Below, piece after piece: positions 1-8,550 of a stretch of DNA of 64,000 nt. A program made the position numbers and the translations under genes. Numbering within the stretch: position 1 is the stretch's first letter; every line of letters starts with the position of its first letter. The notes under the pieces were generated by a model. It worked only from the letters and a program-made list of their open reading frames with translations, was not told where the DNA came from and searched no databases. The DNA is taken from positions 558,001-622,000 of the forward strand of contig CAWATU010000007.1 in NCBI GenBank assembly GCA_963785125.1, written 5' to 3'. Source of the DNA: QHXN01 sp963785125. GTDB lineage: Bacteria > Acidobacteriota > Blastocatellia > Pyrinomonadales > Pyrinomonadaceae.

Positions 1-494
1 TTCGAGATGTCCCACAGTTCTGCGAGCACGTCACGGTCGTCGAGGACGCCGCTCTCCAAAGTGGCCGAGTGCACGTAATAAATGTCGAGTTGGTCGCCTA
101 ATAGCGACCGCGTCTCACGCCACTGCCTCGACAGTACCGGCAGCGTGTGCTCCTTTCTCTCGTGCGTCTCGGCCTCGACCTTCCAGCCGGCGGTGTAGGT
201 GTAGCCCCACTTGGAGGCGACGGTGACCTCGCCCGGCTCAATCCGGCGCGACATCAGCCACGAGCCGAGGAACTCTTCGGCGCGCCCGTAGGAGCGCGCC
301 GCGTCGAAATAGCGCACCCCGCCCCCCCAGGCGGCGTCCAGCACTTCGTGCGCGTGCGCCTCCATCGCGGCCGGGTCCGTTTCCCGCCCGAGGTCACCCG
401 CGTGCCCCAGGTTGATGTAGTCGGGGCGCCCCAGCGCGGCCAATCCGAGGCCGACGCGCGAGACGGCCAGACCAGTTGTACCGAGTCTTCTCAT
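1..494 (-). CDS. Aldo/keto reductase, C-terminus cut by window edge
   Basis: The minus strand is open from an ATG at 494 to the window edge, giving about 164 residues of an NAD(P)H-dependent aldo/keto reductase. The start MRRLGTTGLAVSRVGLG is the usual opening strand of the TIM barrel. The family tetrad can be followed as Asp and Tyr in RYFDAARSYGRAEEFLG, Lys in VASKWGY and His in IYYVHS. The next part, with the C-terminal cofactor-binding half, lies outside the window. The product should be a soluble oxidoreductase acting on carbonyl compounds; the substrate cannot be told. It is transcribed away from the SpoIIE relic at 804. Confidence 0.85.
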   Translation of the reverse strand, partial: MRRLGTTGLAVSRVGLGLAALGRPDYINLGHAGDLGRETDPAAMEAHAHEVLDAAWGGGVRYFDAARSYGRAEEFLGSWLMSRRIEPGEVTVASKWGYTYTAGWKVEAETHERKEHTLPVLSRQWRETRSLLGDQLDIYYVHSATLESGVLDDRDVLAELWDIS

Positions 495-803
495 ACAGCC
501 ATTTAACACCTGCGCCGCGCCGGGATGCCACGCGGCCGAGGCCGCTCAAGGAGTCCTCTGCCGACCCCGCCGGGTCAGTCCGAACGTCATTAGCATAAGC
601 GCCATCCCCGCCGAAGTTTTCCCTGTTGTTGCTCTTACTTACTATCCTTTGCGCAGAAGGCTTAAGGCCGAAGGGTCAGGCACTCCTAGCTCACCGCCAC
701 CCCTTAAACAGCCCCGGCGACGCCCGCAACAGAATGTAGTTTTGAACAAAGACGGGGAAGACGCCGGAGGGCCGCCTGCCGTAGGCTCGGGCCGTGGGGC
801 GGA
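495..803. other. Intergenic region, 309 bp
   Basis: This lies between the divergent aldo/keto reductase and the rearranged phosphatase relic. I see no convincing ORF, RNA gene, repeat or strong promoter here. It presumably carries the reductase promoter, but no clear -10/-35 pair stands out. Confidence 0.5.
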
Positions 804-1611
804 ATGATGAAGATTAGACGCAGTATGATGTCCGCCGGGCTGTTGCTCCGCCGGTCGGCGCGCTACCTGCTCGTCTCGCGCGGGTTCCGCGTCGTCGAGG
901 CCGCGGTCGTGCTCGTCGCGCTGGGCTTCGTGCTGACCGGCAGCCGCATCGCGGCCATCGACCGCCTCGGCAACCGTTCCGACATCGTGGCCGCAATTGC
1001 CGTGACCGCCCTGACGATTGCGCTGCTGAAGGCCGTGAACCGGCGCGTGCTGGTCGCCATCGACGGCACGGCCGACGAGGAGGTCATCAGGCGTGAACTT
1101 GAGACGGCTTGGGAGGTGGTTCGACGAGGAGATGAGCCGCCTGACTTACGTCAACGCCGGGCACAACCCTCCGATGCTCGTCCGCCGCCGGATGACCCCG
1201 CGAGGCAGAGACGGAACGAGCCTTCAAGGGCAAGTGCCTTCGCGCCCTCACGCGGGCACGCACCTCGGAGAGATGACTTTGGCGGTGGGGGTCGTTAAGG
1301 AGGAGCCGCCGGTCGCCCTGTTAACCAGCGGCGGCCCTATCATCGGCACGTTCCTCGACGGCCCTTACGAGCAGGAGTCTGTTCGGGTGGAGAGCGGCGA
1401 CGTGCTCGTCGCATACACCGACGGCGTGACGGAAGCGCTGAGCCCGGAGGGGTCAGAGTTCGGCGAAGAGAGGCTGCGGTCACTCGTCGTTCAATCGACG
1501 CACCTGCCGGCGCGGGGGTTGGTCGAGAAAGTCATCGCCGCCGTGTTGGAGTGGCAGGGCGAAGCGGCCCAACACGACGACATCACGTTGGTCGTCGCGA
1601 AGGTCAGGTAA
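804..1611 (+). pseudogene. Rearranged RsbU/SpoIIE-type phosphatase relic
   Basis: Two pieces in different frames lie end to end. The first, in the frame starting at 804, has a membrane segment (about residues 30-48), a second hydrophobic stretch and a cytoplasmic linker (VNRRVLVAIDG). The second, in the frame of the ORF 1093-1611, is the C-terminal half of a PP2C/SpoIIE serine phosphatase: SRLTYVNAGHNPPMLVR, then VLVAYTDGVTEAL and a terminal QHDDITLVVAKVR with the metal-binding Asp pair. The frame change falls near 1110-1130. The GAF-like middle and the N-terminal phosphatase motifs expected of this family are missing. The simplest reading is an internal deletion with a frame change. The 172-residue C-terminal ORF could still be translated, but it lacks half its active site. 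It converges with the response regulator at 1620-2045. Confidence 0.6.
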
Positions 1612-1619
1612 GAGTGCCT

Positions 1620-2045
1620 TCATCGGAAGAAGGCCGCCTGCCTCCGTGCGGCGCGCGTCCCCAAGTGGCGCTCCAACACGCTCGCCAGTTGTTCCAGCTC
1701 CAGCGGCTTCATCAGGTAATCGCTGCACCCGGCGACCAGCGCGTGCTCGCAGTCGGCCGGCGTCGCGTACGCCGAGACCATCACGATGGGCAGGTCGCAC
1801 AACGGTTCCTGCGCGCGCAGGCGGCGCGTCGTCTCGAACCCGTCGAGTAGCGGCAGGCTCGCGTCCAACACTACCAGGTCCGGCCGCTCGCGCTCGGCCG
1901 CCGCAAGCGCCCCGAGGCCGTCGCCGGCCTCCACCACGCGGTAGCCCCTCGATTCCAGGAAGTAACTGAACAGGTATCGGGAGTCTTCGTGGTTCTCGGC
2001 GACCAGCACGGTCGGGCGCCACTGATGTCGTAAAGCGTGGGTCAT
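1620..2045 (-). CDS. Single-domain response regulator (CheY-like)
   Basis: A 141-residue receiver domain with no output domain. The phosphoacceptor is Asp61 in LVVLDASLP. The acidic pocket is Glu17-Asn18 (VLVAENHED) rather than the usual pair of acids. The switch Ser91 (VMVSAY) and the conserved Lys113 (DYLMKPL) are present. Stand-alone receivers act through protein-protein contacts or as phosphate sinks in a phosphorelay. The partner kinase is not obvious; the hybrid-free histidine kinase at 3354-6503 has its own regulator. It faces the SpoIIE relic tail to tail. Confidence 0.85.
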   Translation of the reverse strand: MTHALRHQWRPTVLVAENHEDSRYLFSYFLESRGYRVVEAGDGLGALAAAERERPDLVVLDASLPLLDGFETTRRLRAQEPLCDLPIVMVSAYATPADCEHALVAGCSDYLMKPLELEQLASVLERHLGTRAARRQAAFFR

Positions 2046-2109
2046 AAGAATGAGCCCGAAGGCTGAGCCGCCCGCGCGGGTTAGCGCGCGTGACCGGCGC
2101 AGAACCTTT

Positions 2110-3105
2110 CTATATCCCTTTTCTGAATGCTCTCGGCGTGACGCCGGCGAGTCTGCGGAAGGAGGTGGTGAAGTGGCTCTGGCTCGAAAACCCGCTCCGC
2201 AGCGCCACCTCGACGACGGGCAGTTCTGTTTCGAGCAGGAGTCGCCCCGCCATCTCGACGCGCCGCCCGACGATGTAACCGGACGGCGTTATCCCCAACG
2301 ACTGCTTGAAGGCCCGCGAGAAGTGGCAATAGCTCATCCCCAGCTCCGCGGCCACGCGCCTCAACGAGATGCGCCCCTCCTCCTCGGCCACCAGCCGGTC
2401 GATGAGGGCGACGGCACTGCGCAGCCGGCGGGGCGCCATTCCGCCGCAGCCGACCCGCGCCTCGCGCAGGGGGCTGAAGCGCCGCACCAGTTGCATCGCC
2501 AGCCCCACGGCGAGCGCGTCGGCGTAGGGCCTCCCCGACACGCTCGACTCCTGCAACTCGCCCAGCAGGGAGAGCGCGAGGTGGCGTATGTGTCGGCTGC
2601 GGAAGCCGATCTGCGGAAGCAGCTCCGTCTCGTCGCCGAGGTCGGACTCGCGGACGACCTGACCCACGAAGTGGGGGCGCAGATACAGGAGCAGGAGGTT
2701 GCAGGAGTGGCCGCCCTGGGCACGGCATGACCAGTCAGACCCGGCGGGGATGACGGCCACCTCACCCGCCCTGACCACGCCCTCGAAGCGGCGCTGGTTG
2801 TGTGCGGCGTCGAGTCGGAGTTGAGCGCCGGTGTTCAGGACGAGGCAGTGATTGTCCGAGGGAGGGGCGAACATCTCTTCCGAATCGTGGCGCAGGCGGA
2901 CTACGCGCACGTCCCGCCACGACAAGGGGTCACTTGTCGCGAGGATTGATTCCGGGTGGAGCCGGGTCAGGTCGTCGGTAGAACTCACCCGCGGCGCGGC
3001 GTGTAGTTGAGAAGCAGTTCGCCCACGCGGTTGAAAGTTGACGACCTCATTGGCGATTGAATACAGCCGATTTGCCGGGCCGAGAGATTTGACAGTCTGT
3101 AACAT
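2110..3105 (-). CDS. AraC-family transcriptional regulator
   Basis: The C-terminal 100 residues form the two helix-turn-helix AraC/XylS DNA-binding domain. The first helix pair lies around RISLRRVAAELGMSYCHFSR and the second around VALRSGFSSQSHFTTSFRR, ending in the family's GVTPRAFRKG tail. The N-terminal 200 residues look like a cupin-type effector domain without a recognised ligand. The open frame extends upstream to 3267, but I place the start at the ATG at 3105 (MLQTVKSLGPANR), which has an AAAGGGAG ribosome site. It stands alone, so its target is unknown. The 38-bp element found at 9610 and 20003 is a candidate operator for such a protein, but that link is a guess. Confidence 0.85.
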   Translation of the reverse strand: MLQTVKSLGPANRLYSIANEVVNFQPRGRTASQLHAAPRVSSTDDLTRLHPESILATSDPLSWRDVRVVRLRHDSEEMFAPPSDNHCLVLNTGAQLRLDAAHNQRRFEGVVRAGEVAVIPAGSDWSCRAQGGHSCNLLLLYLRPHFVGQVVRESDLGDETELLPQIGFRSRHIRHLALSLLGELQESSVSGRPYADALAVGLAMQLVRRFSPLREARVGCGGMAPRRLRSAVALIDRLVAEEEGRISLRRVAAELGMSYCHFSRAFKQSLGITPSGYIVGRRVEMAGRLLLETELPVVEVALRSGFSSQSHFTTSFRRLAGVTPRAFRKGI

Positions 3106-3353
3106 CGGGCACTCCCTTTCCGCCACACGAGCGTCGGGACGTTCCTGGCGACATGGCCGAACGGCCCTGAGAAACGCGGCCCGCGGAAGCTCATATAGCC
3201 GCGGCGGGTTTCGCTCACTGCCGGTAAAGATAGAGATATCCCGAACCCGGCGACACCCCAGGAACAACAGAATTCCCCCTAGATTTTTCTGTAGGTTTGA
3301 AGTAACCAGAAAGGGAATTTCCGGCGTGTCCGATTAGTGCGGTGTGGCGGGAG

Positions 3354-6300
3354 TCAATCCGGGTCGGACGTTCGGCTGATCCGCCTGAGGACGGCCCCGA
3401 GCGGCGCGAACCGGGTCACGCCCTCATCGCGGAAGACGATGCCTCCGGGAACCACGAGAGTCACCTCGGTCCCGGAAGTGGCGGAACTTTCGAGGGTGAG
3501 TTTAGCCTCGATTCGGCCGGCGCGCTCGCGCATTCCCTGTAGCCCGAAATGTCCGTCCTTACCCTCGGCGACGACGGTCGGAGGGATACCTCTACCGTCA
3601 TCTTTCACCCGAACCACGAGGTCGCGCTCGTACCTGAGTTCCACCGAAAGTTGACACGCCCCCGAATGCGCGCAGGCGTTTCGGATCGCCTCATACCCGA
3701 TGCGGTAGACCTCGTCGCGGACGATGGGGTGCATGTCTCTGGCATCGCCGACCACAGAGAACGCAACCTCCGTCGAGCCTTGGCTCTGGCAGTTCTCCGT
3801 CGCCCGCCGGAAGGCTTCGGCAAGATCGTTCGTCTCCGTGGTTGAGGTGCGCAGGGAATCCAGCGCCGCCCTCCCCTCTTCCGTCGCCTGCCCCAGCCAG
3901 GCGGATAACTTCTCCAGGGCTCGCCGCGTGCGAACGGGATCGCCGGATTGCTCCAGCGCGTCGTCGGCGACCAGCTTGCTGCCCTGGACGGTCTGGAGGA
4001 AGGTGTCATGAAGTTCTCGCGCCAGGCGGGTGCGTTCGTCCAATCTTGCATCGAAGCGGGCGCTCATCGCTCTCGCGACCTGCCTGATGCGGAGTCGGTA
4101 TAAAACCCACGCGATGAGCCCGACCGCGAGAAGACACAGGATGCGGAATGAGGTCGTCTGATACCACGTCGGCGCGATACTGAAGTCCAGCACCGCGCCC
4201 ACCTCATTCCAGACGCCGCCCTCGTTGCTGGCGATGACGCGAAACCGGTACTGCCCCGGACCGAGATTGTTGTAGAACGCCTGGCGCCGCGTCCCCGCGT
4301 CGTGCCAATCCGCATCATCACCATCAAGTTTGTAACGGAACTTGACCTTCCGCGGAACCGTGTAGCTCAGAGCCGTATAATTGATTTCCAACTCGCCTCT
4401 CAAGGGCGGAAGGTTGAGCCGTCCCTCGGTTCGGTAACTTCGATGATCCGCAATTAATCCTTCGATGTGTACGGGCGGCGGCATCGCATCGTTGTTGATA
4501 CGGCGGGGATCAATCACCTGGACGACTTTGCTGTTCGTGAACCAGAGCCGTCCGTCCGGCGACTTTAACGCCCGCCGTTGATGGACTTCGCCGGATCCCG
4601 GCAAAGCGCCGTCGAGCACGTCGAAGGTCTGGACGGATACTCTGCCTTCGGGTCGGCTCCGCCAGTTAGCCATGTCCGACGCCGGGACTTTTAACAGACC
4701 GCATCCGGCGTACAGCCAGAGGTTGCCGTCATCGTCATTGACCGCCGAGAAGACGGAAGAACACGGCAGACCGTTCCGTGAATCCAAAAGGCTCAGTGCA
4801 CCGTCCTTCCAACGGTACAACCCCTTGGAGGTCGCCGCCCACAGGGCGTCCTCAACATCAACGAAAAGGCTATAGATGATGACGGCACTCTCGTCGCCCA
4901 GCGAGATGGTTTCCCTCCGCCCGTCGCGGTAGCGGATGAGTTTGTCTCTGGAAGAACCTATCCAGACTCCCCCCTGTCGATCCGCGGCAAGAGACTCGGC
5001 GCGCCGGACGGCCTCGTCCAGAGGCACTTCTTCCTGTCGAGTCCGGCCCCTGAGTCGCAAAAGATGACGCTTACCGTCATTAGCGACCCCGGCCCAGATA
5101 TTGGCCTCGCCGTCGCCGGTGAGAGCCCAAACGGTCCCGATGCGCCCCAGAGGGCTGCCGTCCGGGTTTTCGGCTTCGACGAATCGTCCCTGTTCGTAGA
5201 TCAGCAGCCTGCTGCCGACCCCCAGCCAGACGCGCCCGGCGCCGTCCTCGAACATCGCCCCCACGTCCTGTCCGGGTAGCCCTTTGAGGGGGGTGATGGC
5301 CGACCTGCCGGCGGGCTGAATCACGTCAACCGCCACCTGGTTGCCGACCCACACGGAGCCGTCGCGCAACGCCTGAATGGAGTACACGCTCGGCGCGGAT
5401 AACCCTTCGCTCGTCGTGAAACTCACGACCGGGGTGTCCCGGAACATGTCCACCCCGCTCTCCGTCACGACCCACAGGTTGCCTTCCCTGTCCTCGTACA
5501 TGTGACTGACGGACTTCCCCGAAAGCCCGTTCTCCATCGCGTAGCGGTCCGCGACGCCGTCATGAATGTGGTAAAGCCCCTCGGTCGTCGTGCCGACCCA
5601 CAACGAACCGCGACGATCCATGTACAGGGTGTGGGACCGAACCGCTTCGCCGTTGAACCCCGGCACCGTGTAGCCGGCCCACTTCCCGCCGGAGTAGTGA
5701 CGCACCCCCAGCCCGGGGCCGATCCCGTCGAGGGCCGCCCAGACCTGCCCGGAAGGCCCTGCGGCGACATCAATCGCCCCGTCTCCCCCCGCGCGCCCCA
5801 ATGCTTCTTCAAAATAAACTTCGGAAGAGCCCGGCGCCCAGCGGCAAAGAATCGAGGAGCCGAGCCAGATGTTTCCTGCGTCGTCTTTCGCCAGCCCCAG
5901 GCCGTATGTGACGGGGACACCGTCCTCCTTCCCGAAGCACCGCAGTTCCCTCTCCTTCACACGGCAGAGCGGCCCCTTCCCGTCGTTGATGCGATACCGC
6001 GTGAACCAGATGGCCCCCGCCTCGTCCTCGATGATCGCGCCGACCCCGCCGCCGCCCTGCGGTGAAGCGTAACTGAATAACTGACCCTCTTTTAATTGAG
6101 CCAGGCCGTTCGCGGTCCCGATCCAGAGACTGCCGTCGCGGGAGCCGAGGAGTGCCGCGAACCCTCTGCCCGGCAGTGATTGGCCTTCGGGGGGCGTCCA
6201 GAGCGTGAACTTCACGCCGTCAAAGCGCATCAGGCCTTCCGCCGTTCCGATCCAGATGTACCCGTCAGTGGTTTGGGTGATTCCGGCGGGGGCGAACAGG

Positions 6301-6503
6301 TCGCCGTCCTGCACCCGCCAGGCGGTGTGTCCATACTGAGTGATGAGCCTGTTAGGGTCGAGCGCCTCGGCGGGACTGGCGGCGGCGAGGAGTAATAGAA
6401 AGCAGATCGAAAATGATCGTATGCTTAAACCGACCGCGCTCGAAGCGGGACGTGCATTCACTTTTCTATTTAGTTTCACGTCCGTTCCCGGGCTGTCTCT
6501 CAC
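3354..6503 (-). CDS. Two-component sensor kinase with beta-propeller sensor
   Basis: A 1049-residue membrane sensor. A signal or anchor segment lies at about residues 28-48. About 650 residues of two-component-regulator propeller repeats follow (recurring WIGT/WVGT and DGSLWIG patterns), forming a periplasmic double propeller. Then come a Y_Y_Y domain (about 730-800), one transmembrane helix (about 790-810), a HisKA_3 dimerisation domain with phosphoacceptor His832 (ARELHDTFLQ) and a HATPase with N-box Asn942 (EAIRNACAHS) and G-box DDGRGIPP. This is the NarX/DesK class of kinase, matched by the NarL-type regulator immediately upstream (6679-7308), which is probably its partner. The architecture is very common in Acidobacteriota and Bacteroidota. 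The ligand is unknown; family members often sense polysaccharides. Confidence 0.93.
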   Translation of the reverse strand: MRDSPGTDVKLNRKVNARPASSAVGLSIRSFSICFLLLLAAASPAEALDPNRLITQYGHTAWRVQDGDLFAPAGITQTTDGYIWIGTAEGLMRFDGVKFTLWTPPEGQSLPGRGFAALLGSRDGSLWIGTANGLAQLKEGQLFSYASPQGGGGVGAIIEDEAGAIWFTRYRINDGKGPLCRVKERELRCFGKEDGVPVTYGLGLAKDDAGNIWLGSSILCRWAPGSSEVYFEEALGRAGGDGAIDVAAGPSGQVWAALDGIGPGLGVRHYSGGKWAGYTVPGFNGEAVRSHTLYMDRRGSLWVGTTTEGLYHIHDGVADRYAMENGLSGKSVSHMYEDREGNLWVVTESGVDMFRDTPVVSFTTSEGLSAPSVYSIQALRDGSVWVGNQVAVDVIQPAGRSAITPLKGLPGQDVGAMFEDGAGRVWLGVGSRLLIYEQGRFVEAENPDGSPLGRIGTVWALTGDGEANIWAGVANDGKRHLLRLRGRTRQEEVPLDEAVRRAESLAADRQGGVWIGSSRDKLIRYRDGRRETISLGDESAVIIYSLFVDVEDALWAATSKGLYRWKDGALSLLDSRNGLPCSSVFSAVNDDDGNLWLYAGCGLLKVPASDMANWRSRPEGRVSVQTFDVLDGALPGSGEVHQRRALKSPDGRLWFTNSKVVQVIDPRRINNDAMPPPVHIEGLIADHRSYRTEGRLNLPPLRGELEINYTALSYTVPRKVKFRYKLDGDDADWHDAGTRRQAFYNNLGPGQYRFRVIASNEGGVWNEVGAVLDFSIAPTWYQTTSFRILCLLAVGLIAWVLYRLRIRQVARAMSARFDARLDERTRLARELHDTFLQTVQGSKLVADDALEQSGDPVRTRRALEKLSAWLGQATEEGRAALDSLRTSTTETNDLAEAFRRATENCQSQGSTEVAFSVVGDARDMHPIVRDEVYRIGYEAIRNACAHSGACQLSVELRYERDLVVRVKDDGRGIPPTVVAEGKDGHFGLQGMRERAGRIEAKLTLESSATSGTEVTLVVPGGIVFRDEGVTRFAPLGAVLRRISRTSDPD

Positions 6504-6586
6504 CGAAGGAGGGGCGAACGGCGACTACCGCAAGAACGTCACGCCTGGAGTGAGACCAAAATGGGCACGCAGCAGTTAAATTTCGA

Positions 6587-6664
6587 CCCGCCGAACAATA
6601 CTTGGTTTATTGCTCGGCGGGAACATCAAAATCTCCAGCCGCGAACCTGTAAATATCTACAGGT
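6587..6664. other. Two inverted repeats between regulator and kinase genes
   Basis: In the 175-bp gap between the response regulator stop and the kinase start there are two hairpins. One at 6587-6621 pairs CCCGCCGAACAA with TTGCTCGGCGGG, with a single mismatch. The other at 6645-6664 pairs ACCTGTA with TACAGGT around a 6-nt loop. Neither is followed by a clear U tract on the minus strand. They may cause partial termination or mark an operator, so that kinase and regulator levels can differ. Confidence 0.4.
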
Positions 6665-6678
6665 CTCCCGACACGGTC

Positions 6679-7308
6679 TCAGATTTGAAGCAACCCGCGT
6701 CGGAGCGCGATGGTTACCGCGTGCGTCCGGTCGTTGGCGCCGAGTTTGCCCATCAGGTTCTTGACGTGGAAATTGACGGTCGTCTCGGCAATTGCCAATT
6801 GGTCGGCGATCTGTTTGTTGCGGTGGCCGTCCCGGATGAGCCGGAGCACCTCCAGCTCGCGGGCCGTCAAGTCCTCCTCGCCCATGTGCTCGGCGAGGCG
6901 CGCCGCCACTTCCGGGGGGACGTGCCGTTTGCCGGTATGGACCGACCTGATCACGGCCAGCAACTCATTTTTCGGCATGCTCTTCAGCATGTAAGCGGCA
7001 GCTCCGGCTTGCAGCGCCCGCCGAATCTCGCCGTCGCTGTCCGAGGTAGTCAGCATAATCACGCGAGCTTGGGGAAACTCACCTCGGAGTGCGATCAGGG
7101 CGTCGGTGCCGTTAGTGCCGGGAAGCAGGAGGTCCATCAGCGTGATGTCCGGCCGGTGGCGGCGAAATTCCGCCACCGCCTCGACCGCGTTGGCCGCCTG
7201 CGCGACGAGTATCAGGTCTGGTTGGGAGTTGATAATCGTCGCCAGCCCTTCACGAAAGACTGGGTGGTCCTCGACGCTCAGGATGCGGATAGGTTCGGAC
7301 GCAACCAT
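6679..7308 (-). CDS. NarL/FixJ-type response regulator
   Basis: A 209-residue regulator. The receiver has acidic pocket Glu13-Asp14, phosphoacceptor Asp59 (DITLMDLLLPG), a switch Thr in VIMLTTSDSD and a conserved Lys in YMLKSMP. The LuxR-type helix-turn-helix at about residues 145-205 carries the family core LTARELEVLRLIRDG and NKQIADQLAIAETTVNFHVK. It binds DNA when phosphorylated. It lies 175 bp upstream of, and in the same direction as, the propeller kinase at 3354-6503, so the two form a likely pair. Confidence 0.92.
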   Translation of the reverse strand: MVASEPIRILSVEDHPVFREGLATIINSQPDLILVAQAANAVEAVAEFRRHRPDITLMDLLLPGTNGTDALIALRGEFPQARVIMLTTSDSDGEIRRALQAGAAAYMLKSMPKNELLAVIRSVHTGKRHVPPEVAARLAEHMGEEDLTARELEVLRLIRDGHRNKQIADQLAIAETTVNFHVKNLMGKLGANDRTHAVTIALRRGLLQI

Positions 7309-7497
7309 CGCAGTTGCCCCTTTCGACGATTGTTATGACTGTCGGAGACTGGGCGGGGGCTTCAGCTCAATTCGCCGCCCGTTTGATGTGCGGAGTCCTA
7401 TATCACTAACTTCACCCTCAAACAAGCCGAATCGGTTACAGAACACTGCCCTCTATGCTCGCGCCGAAGCTGCATGACTGGTGTTTAATGTCTAAGT

Positions 7498-7535
7498 CGG
7501 AGGGCGCGGGAACAATCCAGTTCCCGCGCCCTCCG
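7498..7535. terminator. Perfect 16-bp GC-rich stem-loop
   Basis: CGGAGGGCGCGGGAAC (7498-7513) pairs perfectly with GTTCCCGCGCCCTCCG (7520-7535) around the loop AATCCA. It sits 33 bp past the stop of the esterase gene and about 190 bp upstream of the response regulator, both leftward. A stem this strong probably ends the moaA-esterase transcript, although no U tract follows. A binding site for a dimeric protein is the alternative. Confidence 0.65.
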
Positions 7536-7567
7536 GAATGCCGCGAAGACTCGTGCGCCGGCAGGAG

Positions 7568-8536
7568 TTAACCCTTAAAGGCGTTTCTGAGGCACTGGTT
7601 GGCGACAAGCAAGGCCGCGCGCGCCGGCGGCGCGTCCGACACCGCGTTGAGCGTCACGAAGTCGTGGATCGTCCCGAGTACGCGGATCGCGGTCACGGGC
7701 ACGCCGGCCTCGGTTAGTTTGTGCGCGTAGGCTTCGCCCTCGTCGCGCAGGATGTCGAACTCGGCCGTGATGACGAGCGCGGGAGGCTGGCCGCTGAGCT
7801 GCCCTAGTGAGCTGCGCAAGGGCGAGGCCGTGGGCTGTCGGCGCGCGGCCTCATCCGGGAGGTATTGCTGCCAGAACCATTTGCTCACTTCCGCCGTCAG
7901 GAGGTAACCCGTCGAGAACTCCTGATAGGAGGGAGTGTCGAAGCCCGCATCAGTGACGGGGTAGAAGAGCATCTGGTAGTCAATCTTCGGCCCGCCCCGC
8001 TCCTTAGCGAGAAGGCAGACGGCCGCGGCCAGGTTCCCGCCCGCGCTGTCGCCCGCCACCGCCATCCGCGACGGGTCGAGGTTATAGGCGCGGCCGTGCT
8101 CCGCGATGTACTTCGTGGCCGCGTACGCATCCTCGACCGCGACCGGGTACCGGGACTCGGGCGCGCGGTCGAACTCGACGAAGACGACGGCCGCGTGGGC
8201 GCCGTCCGCGATTTCGCGCACGAGCCGGTCGTGCGTCTGCCTGTCGCCCAGGACCCACCCGCCGCCGTGAAAGAACATAACGACGGGGACTGTTTTGTAG
8301 CAGCCCTGCTGGCGGACGATGCGGATCGCCACACTGCCCTTCGGGCCGACTTCGATCAAGTGCTCTTCGACATCCGCTGAGGGCGTCGTCGCGCGCCTCG
8401 CCTGGGCATTTGCGAAACCCGCGCGTGCGTCGGAGATGGTCTGCTCATAAATCGGCTTGACGTTCGGGGCCGTAACCTCTTCCACGAAGCGACGTGTCAT
8501 CGGGTCTAAATGCCGAAGCGTGTCTGAGCGTGACAT
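7568..8536 (-). CDS. HSL-family alpha/beta hydrolase (esterase)
   Basis: A 322-residue carboxylesterase of the hormone-sensitive-lipase family. The oxyanion motif HGGG (residues 90-93) and the nucleophile elbow GDSAGG with Ser164 are present, followed by the acid in EFDILRDEG and the base in GTIHDF. The frame can open at a GTG at 8554, overlapping the moaA stop. The ATG at 8536 (MSRSDTLRHLD) has a well-spaced AGAGGA and is preferred. There is no signal peptide, so it is cytoplasmic. It follows moaA by a few bases and is probably co-transcribed with it, although no functional link to cofactor synthesis is evident. The substrate is unknown. Confidence 0.88.
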   Translation of the reverse strand: MSRSDTLRHLDPMTRRFVEEVTAPNVKPIYEQTISDARAGFANAQARRATTPSADVEEHLIEVGPKGSVAIRIVRQQGCYKTVPVVMFFHGGGWVLGDRQTHDRLVREIADGAHAAVVFVEFDRAPESRYPVAVEDAYAATKYIAEHGRAYNLDPSRMAVAGDSAGGNLAAAVCLLAKERGGPKIDYQMLFYPVTDAGFDTPSYQEFSTGYLLTAEVSKWFWQQYLPDEAARRQPTASPLRSSLGQLSGQPPALVITAEFDILRDEGEAYAHKLTEAGVPVTAIRVLGTIHDFVTLNAVSDAPPARAALLVANQCLRNAFKG

Positions 8537-8550
8537 ATACTTATCCTCTT

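Noticed and set aside
2050..2730. Plus-strand ORFs opposite the AraC, propeller-kinase and tubulin-like genes
   Set aside because: Antisense shadows of GC-rich genes with no recognisable protein features.
3278..3305. Third copy of the 38-bp element upstream of the AraC gene (AGATTTTTCTGTAGGTTTGAAG)
   Set aside because: It needs a 2-bp gap to align and matches only in AGATTTT and TTTGAA; too weak.
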